DNA of 64,000 nucleotides, taken from assembly GCA_030068145.1 (NCBI GenBank), contig JAPJBO010000309.1:173022-237021 (forward strand). Direction: 5' to 3'. The position numbers and the translations under genes were made by a program. The stretch's first letter is position 1; each line of letters starts with the position of its first letter. The DNA comes from Diplonema papillatum. Taxonomy: Eukaryota; Euglenozoa; Diplonemea; Diplonemida; Diplonemidae. Below are positions 32,420-41,699 of this stretch, one piece after another. Below the pieces are notes generated by a model. The model was not told the DNA's origin, did not search any database, and was given only the letters and a program-made list of their open reading frames with translations.

Positions 32420-35400
32420 CTATTCGCCGGGCGGTGGTGTCAGCACTTGTTCCGCGGCGTAACAACGCACTGTTGACACAAGAAAGACAAATCCATACCC
32501 AGGATGTGTGGCCACGAAGTACTCTCGGCACGCCGCGGGGTAGTGCGAAGACTGCACTTCTGTGTGGATGTGTGGTGAATTTTGAGCCGAGTCCAACCCG
32601 GTGTTCGGTTGTAAAAAAAGATGTGGGTTCCACACGCTGATGGTGAAGCATGGCGAAGTGCGCAGTACACGTCGAAACAAAGAAAGCGGGCCACACTTTT
32701 GAGAATGTCCTGCGCCTTCGAGTCGGACAGCGTGATCGTCTGGTGCAGGATGGCCTGCTGCGGCGCCGCGGCTTTGGCTGCTGGGTGGGGCCGCGGCTCT
32801 TTGATCAGCGCGCGCAGACGGGCCTCGGGCAGGTGCTTGAAGGGGCACCCGTGGCACTGTCCGGGCTTCGGCGCCGCCGACATGATCAGCGTCGAGCAGT
32901 TCTGCGCGTTGTACGAGGTTTTCTTCCCCTCCTTGCCGTACCAGTACCGCACGGAGTACCCGTACTCGGACTTCGCGAACTTCGTCGGGTTGGTCCGGAG
33001 GGTCATGGTCTCGGCGAAGAATTTCATCGCGTGCTCGAGGCTCAGCCCAGCGTGCTTCAAGAAGTTCCCGTATTGGAACCTCCCGTCGAATTTCAGGTGC
33101 TTCTCGGCTCGTAGCGTCCGGTCGACCATACGCATGCACAGCGGCATGTGCGTCTGCGCGTGGTCCGCGATATCTTCGATGTCGAGGGCTGCCGACGGGC
33201 CGGCGTTCTTCTGCCGGCCCCGCTCCATGACGGCGGAGCTGTCGAGCAGCGCCCTGTTGAGGAACGCGGAGACCCGGTCCTTCTCCCGGGCGTCGATTTC
33301 GGGCCGCGCGTGGAGGGCGGCCTCTAGCCCGCGCTCCACCGCTTCGCGGAACTTCTCCCAGAGGACCGAGAGGGCCTGCGGGTGGGGCACGTACGCGGTT
33401 CCCTTGTGCAGGACCACCTTGCGGTCCTTCACCAGGTTCGGCACGTTTTCGAACGGGATTTCGTAGTACACGACCTCCGAAGTGCGTAGCACCTCGTCCG
33501 CGGTCTTTTTCCGGGCGGCGTAGTTGAACCGCTGCTGCATTTCGGCGAGCATGCCGCGCACCTCCTCCGGGATGTCGTCGGCCGGCTTCTCGACGAGGCC
33601 CGCGTGCCACTTCAGCAGCGTCGCCTGGTCGGCGGCGGGCAGCGCGAGGACCCGTCCCTTGAACAGGGTCTCCTCGTGCTTCACGAACCACCGCCGCCAC
33701 CGCTCTTCGCCGCAGAACGCCAGGCGCCCCGCCCAGTGCCCGATGCAGTCGTCTTCGAACGCGGTCTTGTACGCTTCGCCGATGAGTTCTGCCTTCTTCG
33801 TCCGCCTGTGGGTGTGGGGTGGTTCCCGTGTCGACAGGCCCTCTTTAATAGCTTGTTTTGATACTGGTACAGAGCCAAGGTTGTGAAGGTGTTAATGTTA
33901 CCGAGGCCAAGAGCACATTCGCTAAGAATGTTGTGTTGGGTCCATGTTTTTAGAGTGAACGTTTGCTGGAGGCACCGGGGTTTTAATGGACCCGGCCCCT
34001 TCAACAGGGTCTCCTCGTGCTTCCCGAACCACCGCCGCCTCCGCTCTTCGCCGCAGAACGCCAAGCGCCCCGCCCAGTGCCCGATGCAGTCGTCTATGAA
34101 CGCGGTCTTGTACGCTTCGCCGATGAGTTCTGCCTTCTTCGTCCGCCGGTGGGTGTGGGGTGGTCGGCAGGCCCTCTTTAATAGCTTGTATTGATACGAA
34201 TACAGACATATAGCCAAGGTTGTGATGGTGTTGATGCTACCGAGGCCAAGATCACATTCGCTAAGAATTTAGTCTTGGGTCCCCCCATGATTCCAGAGTG
34301 AGCGTTTGCTAGAGGGTCCGGGGTTTTAACGGACCCGGCCCTTGAACAGGGCGTAACCGATGAACCTGGGCGAGCAGTCGAAGGAGAAGCGAGGCACCAA
34401 ACGCGCACCTGAGCGCAACAAGCAAGACGAGCTAAAGAGGAGACAGCATGACACATCACGTGCCAAGAGATAACCGCGCCGCCGGCGATGCAGATTATCG
34501 CTACAGATTATTTGCAGTCTAACCCAAAACTCTTATCAACTTTCGTGGTAGTGCGTTGCTCAGGGTAGTCGAAGGCCTGACAATCACACTAATGCAACAA
34601 ATAGCTCAACAAACGGCCGCAGATCAACAACCGGGAGGCCTTCGAAGCGGTGATGCGGGCGTTCGAAGTCGCCGCCGTACGGCACGTGCCCAAAAAGATG
34701 GCGAACAAAGGACGGAGCGACCAGGGCGGCCACTGGGAGAAGGCGGGTGTCCTGACCGGCAGCTTCCGACCCCAGGCCCATTACCCACGGGGGTGGCAAC
34801 ACAGCGGCGAGAAGTGGAAGGCACGGGCAAGACACGACCGGGCGACGCACCGTCGCGCACGCGGCGGCGGCAGCCGCCACCTTTGGGACGTCCAAGCGAA
34901 CGCCGAGAAGAAGAAAGCCGACGCGCAACGGGCGGGGTGCAGACCGGGATCGTCAACCAACCGCCCGACAGCGGCTGCAGCGGCAGCAACAGCGGCAGCG
35001 ACATCGACAGCGGCGACGTCGCGAGGACGCACGGAAGGACCCGCGGCACAGCACCAGTCCATTCCCCACGCGGGGGGAGATGGCCGTGGAACCCTCCCCC
35101 GGGATGACGAAGGCCGGGGAGAGCCGGGGGCAGTGAAGTAACGAAGCCCGCGAGCGGTGGGTGGTGACCCCTCCGAACAGTCTCCCTGGCCCTGGCCCAC
35201 GCCTGATGCCGCAACCCCTTAACCCGGGCGGCGGCGCTTTGGCATGAGCCAGGAACCTCAAGGGGAGCAGCGCGAGAGGCATCATCCACGCTTCAAAGGC
35301 CCACACACTAATGCAACAAATAGACGCCTGATGCCGCAACCCCTTAACCCGGGCGGCGGCGCTTTGGCATGAGCCAGGAACCTCAAGGGGAGCAGCGCGA

Positions 35401-37121
35401 GAGGCATCATCCACGCTTCAAAGGCCCACACACCAATGCAACAAATATGTGGGTGGTGACCCCTCCGAAAAGCCTCCCTGGCCCTGGCCCACGCCTGATG
35501 CCGCAACCCCTTAACCAACGGTGGCGCTTTGGCATGAGCTGACCTTCGACAAAAGGGTTCTTTTTAAAGCAAGTACGTACGAGGGGGTACGCAAGGCTTC
35601 TTTCGTGTACACTTTACTTGCTTGCCTTAGCAAGCCAGGTTCGTAACAATTATGACCGACACCAAAGTTACAACGGACTCCGCCCTCGTACAGTCTCCTC
35701 GTGCTTGACGAATCACCGCCGCCACCGCTCTTCCCCGCTTGAGTACGTGATGCTGGCAGCAACTGTGCATGAAGGGCTGATAGTACTGCCTAAACATTAA
35801 ACTCGGTTTCCCCAAAGAACAGAAGAGAGAGGAGAAAAGAAGGGGAAAGGGGACTGAGGTCAGTAATGCACGACAGCCGAAACACTAGTTCCAGGCTGCT
35901 GAGCCCGGGTCTCTGGGTCGCGTCCCCCTCCTTCTCTTTGGCTGGTCTTGTATTTCGCCGATGGGATAACGGTGCAGTTCGCGGTATGCAAGAAAGCACA
36001 CTCTCCTCTATCTCGGACGCTTTGTGCTGCGGATGGCGTGCGAACGAGAAATGTGAAAACGGGTTATTTGCCTAGAGGCTTTTCGTGTTATTCTGCAGAC
36101 GCTTTGAGCTATATATGTGTCTAGGTTATCGTTCGTCTTCCTAACTTTGGTTAAGAAGTCGTGGTACCGCAGCAGTGCCCTTTCGTCGGTTAATAGACTC
36201 TTTCGAGTTTTAATACGGCGATCTTCTCAGACTAGCACCCTTTTTCAAGACCAGTAGAAGTAGTAGTATGTGTCATCCTAATCCGGGAACAAGTCAGGGA
36301 GAAGAACGGAGCAATCTTTACAAACGAACGAGTGACATAAGGCCGATCCGAGCGCACAGCCGCAGTGACGCGTCGGCAGTATTTGCACTTCAGGATGGGG
36401 CTGCCGTCATGAGCGTCGACAGCTAGCGAGTGTCGGCAGAGGGTGCAGTGGTCGGAGCAAGCTTGAACGTGGCAGGTCGGTGCCGCACAAATGAGTTGGT
36501 CGATGTACTTCAGCGCATTAACCTTGCGCATGCGCCGCGCAGCCTGCGAGATCACGCGCTTCCGGGGGGGGGGGGGGGTCGTCCGGATCCGGTCCCACGT
36601 GCCTTCATGCCTTTTCAAGACCAAACAAAATAGAAAAGCGCAGACCACTCTCGCTCGTACGCAGCGTAGGACTCGTCTGAGTCGTCGGTTGAGTACATGC
36701 CGATGGATGCGTGCTTCCGCTTCGCGTTGACGAGGCTTTGGTCGACCTTGTGCTCGTAGCGCGTCTCGACGTCGGCCGTGAAGAGCTGCGCCTCGAGCGC
36801 CAGCGGCGCGACCCATTCGAAGACGCCTTTGCAGTACGTCGTCTTGTTCCCGGTGGCGGCGGCGCTGATCTCCTTCAGCACGTCCTCCTTGGTCATGCGC
36901 TCGAGCCCCTCCTCTTGGTCCAGCACGCGCAGCGCCGCGATCCGCCGCATCGTCAGCTCCTCGAACTCTTGCATGTTCCGCGTGCCCTTCGCCGGCTGCT
37001 CGTACATGCTGAACCACCCGCTCGGCTTCAGCTCCATGCACGCATTCTTCAGCGCCGCCACCGGGAGCGCCGCGGCTTCCTTCTCACGCTGCCCCGCCGG
37101 CTTCGCCAATGCGGTGAGCAT
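32420..37121 (-). CDS. PRI2: DNA primase large subunit, three exons
   Basis: Inferred exons on the minus strand are 37121-36649, 33805-32697 and 32559-32420: 1,722 bases, 573 residues. All phases agree. Exon 1 gives the N-terminal helical part (GTRNMQEFEELTMRRIAALR, like the EFE.LA..R..LL of the family). Exon 2 continues with CIGHWAGRLAFCGEERWRRW, matching the RLAYC..EELR.WF signature, then the Fe-S domain: PLCMRMVDRTLR, GRFQYGNFLKHAGLSLEHA, EYGYSVRYWYGKEGKKT, NCSTLI, HGCPFKH. Exon 3 supplies HYPAACREYF with the fourth cluster cysteine. The four Cys ligands are therefore present. The protein binds the small primase subunit and Pol alpha and helps make RNA primers at replication forks. Start choice: the first ATG, in line with family length (human 509). 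Intron 1 is about 2.8 kb and full of repeats, including a broken copy of exon 2. Confidence 0.85.
32560..32696 (-). other. PRI2 intron 2 (137 bp)
   Basis: Begins GTGTGG and ends CCACACAG. The phase joins ..DILK-K-VQSSHYPAAC. The first six bases are the exact complement of the six that precede the final AG. Confidence 0.75.
33663..34345 (-). repeat. 340-bp tandem duplication containing part of PRI2 exon 2
   Basis: 33663-34002 and 34003-34345 are close copies. The unit holds the first 140 or so bases of exon 2, its upstream intron sequence and a module A repeat. In the outer copy the splice acceptor CACAG has become CACCG. Its coding part also stops short at the duplication joint, and both ends fall on a gacccg(t/g)ccc..ttgaacaggg sequence, suggesting recombination between short matches. 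It encodes AFIDDCIGHWAGRLAFCGEE with a few substitutions and has no usable splice sites. Confidence 0.85.
34366..34530 (+). repeat. Dispersed repeat encoding a short basic peptide (copy 2, complete frame)
   Basis: Plus-strand frame from an ATG at 34363 to TAA, reading MNLGEQSKEKRGTKRAPER then NKQDELKRRQHDTSRAKR. The upstream bases differ between copies, and shared sequence starts at cgagcagtcgaaggagaagc. It lies in PRI2 intron 1 on the opposite strand, immediately before a family A retrotransposon tail. Confidence 0.65.
34551..34604 (+). mobile_element. Family A retrotransposon 3' tail only
   Basis: 54 bases almost identical to 16493-16546 (tagtgcgttgctcagggtag ... cacactaatgcaacaaat). It is an extreme 5' truncation and the target of the family B insertion that follows. 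Confidence 0.75.
34605..35304 (+). mobile_element. Family B retroelement, 5'-truncated (700 bp)
   Basis: Flanked by cacactaatgcaacaaatag at 34585-34604 and 35305-35324, a 20-bp target duplication. The element carries a plus-strand coding remnant to 35141 (NREAFEAVMRAFEVAAVRHV ... a run of Ala/Thr/Ser) and then a 160-bp 3' region ending gcttcaaaggccca. The last 400 bp match 57241-57638 almost perfectly. The coding part is unlike family A; I cannot name its domain. Confidence 0.8.
35325..35540 (+). mobile_element. Two further 5'-truncated family B insertions, nested
   Basis: 35325-35428 repeats only the final 104 bp of family B and is again followed by cacaccaatgcaacaaat, a copy of the same target. 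35447-35540 repeats an internal piece (gtgggtggtgacccctccga ... ctttggcatgagc) and is cut off by dispersed module B. The order shows repeated insertion at the same target sequence. Confidence 0.7.
35541..36231. other. PRI2 intron 1: module B copy and other repeat debris
   Basis: 35540-35680 is a module B copy. 36060-36130 resembles the 17.5-kb direct repeat. No exon recognised. Confidence 0.6.
36232..36531 (-). CDS. Short Cys-rich, zinc-ribbon-like ORF in PRI2 intron 1
   Basis: 99 codons from an ATG at 36531 (MRKVNALKYIDQLICAAPTC...). It contains CxxxxC, then HCTLCRHSL, 14 residues, and LKCKYCRR: two CxxC pairs at zinc-ribbon spacing. Nine bases upstream of the ATG is a strong 3' splice or spliced-leader acceptor (C-rich run then gatctcgcag). 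It lies 118 bases downstream of PRI2 exon 1 on the same strand. The PRI2 exon 1-exon 2 join is in phase without it, so it is not needed for primase. It may be a separate small gene, an alternative exon or a stray exon. The part after CKYCRR looks less coding. Confidence 0.4.
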   Translation of the reverse strand: MRKVNALKYIDQLICAAPTCHVQACSDHCTLCRHSLAVDAHDGSPILKCKYCRRVTAAVRSDRPYVTRSFVKIAPFFSLTCSRIRMTHTTTSTGLEKGC

Positions 37122-38234
37122 CCCGGCTGCGGGACCCGACGACGGGCGGTGGGTAGGGGGGGATGGGCCGCAGACCCGCGCGCGTATGGCGTGGTTCTGT
37201 TCGTTCGTTTGTTTTGTGTTTTTTTTTTTTTTTTTTTTTGCCGGTGCTGATCGACGTCCCCCCTCCTGGTGTCTTGTGGGGGTTTCTTCTTTTTTTGCTT
37301 GCTGCTGTTCTTGAAGAACTTCTTTCGTAGACTGTTACTTGCAGTAGGCGGTCTTCTTTTCGCCAGCGGTGCTGTATCGCGGACAACAAAGGTACTCAAA
37401 ACTTGAGTTGAAAGAGAAGCAATCTCGTGGGCCACTGGTAGGTTCCGTGCATCACTGGGTTCTGGCTTAGAGGCGTTCCCAGCCAGTATCCATCCATTGG
37501 TGGCAACACGGCATTGTCCGGGAGTTCCTCTCGCTAACTACCCCGGATTGCTGTTCCACCCAGATGGCGGGAAGCCATCGGCGGTGGCTTCCCGCCAACT
37601 CACAGGGTGCAGCAGTACACCACTTGGTGCAGCAGTAGACAGAGCACTAGGAGCCGCTGCGTCATCGATGGACAAAAGCTTAAATAGTCAACGGTGCCTA
37701 GGCTAAATGAAATGCCTGCCACCCTGTGTGCCGTAAAAACATTATGCCACATTCCCCTGAGAGCTGCTCACGGCCTACCGCAACTGCGGACGCGCAATGA
37801 CTCATTATCACGAAAAACTTGGAACTAGCTCTCAGGTATCGCAACCTGCTGTTCTTCGCATCGTTGCGGAACTCGTGCATCGAGAGGCGCAACCGCATGT
37901 TTCACGAGGATACGTCTTTCCCTTTTCTAGCGTTTATTGTGGTTTAGAGGTTCGGTGTTTCGGGCCTTTTCACGTCAAGGTTTGTTTGTCAGTGCGTGTA
38001 CCTGGAAGTGCACGACATCTGTGATTGTACCTGCGAGGTAACCCGGAGGAGAGGAGGAAATGGAGTTCGAAAAGGCAGTCCGTTTTTTTCTGTCCTTGGT
38101 TGGCCACGACTTCCCTTTCTACTTCTTTCAGGCATCATTTTCCCTTCGGATTTTTTTTTTTTTGTTTTCGGCAGGGGTGGGGTTCTCTGTAGTTCTTTAA
38201 ACTGCGAAGAGTTCCTTTGCGAAGGGCAGAGCCG
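37122..38234. other. 5' flank of PRI2 and intergenic DNA
   Basis: A possible acceptor (gtcgggtcccgcag) sits five bases before the PRI2 ATG on the minus strand. Further out are a T20 run (37219-37239) and mixed sequence without a recognisable gene. Confidence 0.5.
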
Positions 38235-38530
38235 TGTCGGACCTCTGGCGAAAAACGCGTGCGTCGAGAGTGACATGCGCTCCCTGTACGCGGTGGGCGA
38301 CCGTATGGGCACCTTTCAGGGTCTCGAAGCGCAGACCAAGTGGCAGGACGGCGCATTCCGCATATCGAAATGAGCGCCGACACTTGCGGAACATGGCGGC
38401 GAGTGGCTCTTGGCGGAAAACGCGTACGTCGAGAACGACAGGCGGTGCTCCTTGTAGGGCGACCGTATTCGCACGTTTCAATGCCTCGCTCGCGAAGCGC
38501 AGACCAAGTGGCAGGACGGAAGACTCGATA
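38235..38530 (+). pseudogene. Two tandem, decayed copies of one coding segment
   Basis: Copy 1 encodes LAKNACVESDMRSLYAVGDR then MGTFQGLEAQTKWQDG. Copy 2, about 155 bp on, encodes LAENAYVENDRRCSL, a stop, GDRIRTFQ and AQTKWQDG. The residue-level similarity in one frame shows the ancestor was coding. I do not recognise the domain, and no intact version is in the window. Confidence 0.5.
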
Positions 38531-39160
38531 TTTCAACGGATCGATTCCTCTGCGGAAAGAATGCCGGAGCGGAACGTAGATGTTGGACCGGCCTCCTGGC
38601 CCTCAGGGTCGTATCGGAAGCTGAGCAAACCGATTCACCCTATAGCTCTGCCGTATCGGAAACTGGGCAAACATTCTGAACACCCCCTAACGGATCGATT
38701 ACCCTTTGAACCGGATCTGCCTCGTCACCAGAGTCGTATCGGAAGCCAACGCATCTATTCCTCTCGGAAGAATGCCAGACCAGACCGTACTGGCCCTCAG
38801 GGTCGTATCGCAAGCCGAGCTAACGATTCACCCTGTAGACATGCAGTATCGGAAACGCATGTTGTGCGCACGGGTGTATTTCCTATTTGATAGATATAAC
38901 ACGCGCTGCCAACCGTCTCTTTTAATGACATGATACGCGTTTGTTTATAACACGATACGCTGACAAGCGCGTTTGCTGCCATTTAACAATTCAAACACCC
39001 CCAAACGGATCGACTTCCTCCTCAGGAAGGATGCCGGAGGAGCGCATGCTTTTGATCCGGACTTGCCTAGAGTAAAGTCGTATCGGAAGCTGAGGGGACG
39101 ACAGAAAGGGCCCTCGAACGGATCGATTCCTCCGCGTGGAAGAATGCCGAACTGGGGAGT
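38531..39160 (+). repeat. Degenerate tandem repeat around aacggatcgattcctc and cgtatcggaagc
   Basis: cggatcgattcctc-like motifs occur near 38537, 38694, 39004 and 39119. cgtatcgg(a/c)a(g/a)(c/a) occurs near 38609, 38650, 38733, 38806, 38846 and 39078. The pattern is pieces of a repeat of about 150-200 bp, interrupted at 38880-38990. Confidence 0.6.
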
Positions 39161-39385
39161 TTGCAAGAACGTGCTTGGAATGGGTATGTGCTCAACACCG
39201 CACTGGTCCCGTCTGCGCCGTGTTTCGGTCCTTTAAGCCACGGACACATAAGGCGGACCATCATCAGCGCGGAACCTGAGCGTCTGCAGACAGGGCTGCG
39301 GTGTGAGTCTGGTTTGTCAGGCGGCTGTTCGTAGCTCGTCACAGCCAGGACCACCCGTGCTACTAGAGCACAGGCGCTCCGTCAC
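39160..39385 (+). repeat. 225-bp dispersed repeat (near-identical partner at 46408-46640)
   Basis: Blocks such as tgggtatgtgctcaacaccg, cctttaagccacggacacat and gtctggtttgtcaggcggct are shared base for base with 46.4 kb. A diverged third copy is at 9868. Confidence 0.9.
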
Positions 39386-39999
39386 GGGCGGAACTGGGGA
39401 GGGGGCGTAGAATTTCGGACCGGACTCCCTCTTAAAACGTCAATGCACGCAGGTTCGGTCTGGAGCATACCGCACCGAGAGACATGCAAAGACCTTGAAA
39501 TCATGCTGTTGGGGCCTTTGCGCTTGCAGATGAGATAGAAGTTGCCAACAAGCCATTCCGGAGACTTACAGACCCCAAATGGGTGGCAAACAGGCCTTTT
39601 TGTCACAGTTTTTGCCCTGTACGAAAGTTAGAAAAAAACCGGGACCCCAGAAAACACGTGGCAGTGTATTAGCCCTTACGAACGGAGGACATGTATATTT
39701 ATGTCGAAAATATCCGACCCCGAGAAGGAGTTCGGAGACTGCTTCTCCAGAGGAAGTACAGATGTGTTACGAGACTTTTTCAAAAAAGCCCGAGGTTCCT
39801 CAGAGTCATTAAACTCTTGAGCTTGACCAAGAGTTCCCCCAAAAGGCTCTCTACCCTGGAACGTTTTTTTACGCAGTTTCCCAACTCTTACAAGTGGATT
39901 TCCCCATTTTCTGAAATACCTCGACCGCCATACGAAGGCAGACTAGCTCGCATATGGTAGAAAAGAGCAAAGAAATGAGAACAGACAGATTTGTTTTGA
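39386..39999. other. Intergenic, no gene recognised
   Basis: Mixed sequence with short unsupported ORFs on both strands. Confidence 0.4.
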
Positions 40000-40640
40000 T
40001 TGTGCGTGCCGGTTGATCAACCTCCCTTTTAATTTGTAAGCACCCGCTTTGTAGGAAATGCTTGAGGAGACTGCCAGTTGCGAAAGATCATAGTGTGGTG
40101 CTCATCGGCATGCCGGTGACTCCCCACTATCGCAACAATAATCCAAGATCAAAGGCAAATGTGCTGTAGCCCACACGAAACACCGGTAAATCTGGGTCCA
40201 GTGACGGGCGTAAGCGTTCAACAAAAAAGACCCACTTTGCAGTTGTATTGTTTTCTCCCCCTCTAGCCTCCTTCGAAATGAGCACAAGGCAGTCCCTCGA
40301 GCATTTCTTTCGTATTCCGGTTGGGAATACGGATTGACCACCCAAACACGCTGTCTACGGCTTTTTAGCTTTCGGAATACAATATGTGGCAACTCGCAAG
40401 AGCTGTGAGTACTGAAAAGACAGGCGCTTCGGTTTGTTTGTGCGTGCCGGTTGATCGACTTCCCTCCGTTTTGTGTACCCTGTTTCTGTTTCGAACGGAT
40501 CAACCACCAAACACGCTGCCTACGTCTTTTGAGCTTCGCGGTGCATGGTACTAAACAGATGAGAACTCGTCCCCACGAGCCGGCCGGGTGGCAGCCTTAT
40601 ACGGAGGCTTCGCACGAGAGGAAAAGACTGCAGTGCTTTT
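40000..40640 (+). repeat. Dispersed repeat family C, overlapping copies
   Basis: gtgcgtgccggttgatc occurs at about 40001 and 40440. The acacgctg(t/c)ctacg block occurs near 40346 and 40512. 40036-40095 and 40150-40310 match 48687-48865 (ctttgtaggaaatrcttgag; tctccccctctagcctcctt). The arrangement is mosaic. Confidence 0.75.
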
Positions 40641-41699
40641 CGCCCGATAAGGAGTCTGCACCCACAACGTGACATGCAATATTTGAAGGTATTTGCTGCG
40701 CTTGCACCCGGGCTACTACCTCTCGCGTCGCCTCTCAGAGCCCGACGGAATGAAACAGACACGGAAAGGCTGCGGTCCCTTTTTTTAGTACCAGCGCCGA
40801 ACTTCGCTACCTGCGGTCGGTTTGTCGATCGTCTGTCCCACGGAGAGAACGGAAAATAGCTGCATGCGCGGGGGGACAATCCGACAAAAAGAGGTGCAAA
40901 AAACTTTTTTTTCAAGGCGCTAGCTTTCGTTTTGCTTGCTCCTTTTTTCCTGGAAGCTTTCAGCAACAGGCGGGGTAGGATTGCCGTTGTTTTCTCAGCT
41001 CCGTTACCTGGTGTGGGTGGAGGCAGCATCGCCTATGCTGAATGACCAGTAGATTATTGCTGCGTCGCCTGTGCTTCCCCATACTCAGCTCTATCCCCGG
41101 GGTTTTCCGCCCAGATCCCACCAGCTCTTTTTTAGTGCAGTGTGGTACGCAGCGAAGAGTGCAGTGGTGTGCACATGCCACGGCTCCGGGCTGGGGTGAA
41201 TCCCACTTTTTCTTGCTTTTCCGTCTTGTTGCGTCGGAAAAGCATGTTTTACCAAAACCCCGGTTTCAGCTTCACACCGGTTTATCGATACCGCCGGTTG
41301 CTCAGCTGGCGCACAGGAATTAGCATGACGTTTGACACTCCTGTGGGCACCAGGTGGCGGAGATATTTCAGATCCTGGTGGTAGGAACTCGGCGCCAAAA
41401 AGATTCGCCCGATTCATATCGCGACGGAGGCTTTGGGCTCGAGACCAGCGGCATGCGTTGGCGCCGTGGCTTTTTTAGTCCGTATTCCACACCGGATGCC
41501 AGAGGTTATCTAGCCTGATGGACCGATCCTTGAGCTACCGAGACGCGCTGGGACAACATAAGCCGTTCCACGCCTTGAAGCCTACGGAAGCTACCCCCGG
41601 AGGGAGGGCACGGCGGTAGCCATTTGTATGTATGGTACAACACTCGGAAACCGGCCTGGTACCGCAGCTGCGTGTTGTCTTCTCGTCGAAGTGCGAGCA
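40641..41699. other. Intergenic, no gene recognised
   Basis: No conserved coding sequence or strong repeat seen; this is the 3' flank of the following minus-strand gene. Confidence 0.45.

Noticed and set aside
32440..33684. Primase as a 5'-truncated pseudogene starting at MKHEETLFK
   Set aside because: The missing N-terminal part was found at 36.6-37.1 kb with matching splice phase, and the fourth cluster Cys after a short intron.
36232..36531. Zinc-ribbon-like segment as a normal PRI2 exon
   Set aside because: Exons 1 and 2 join in phase without it, and the primase family has no such insert there.
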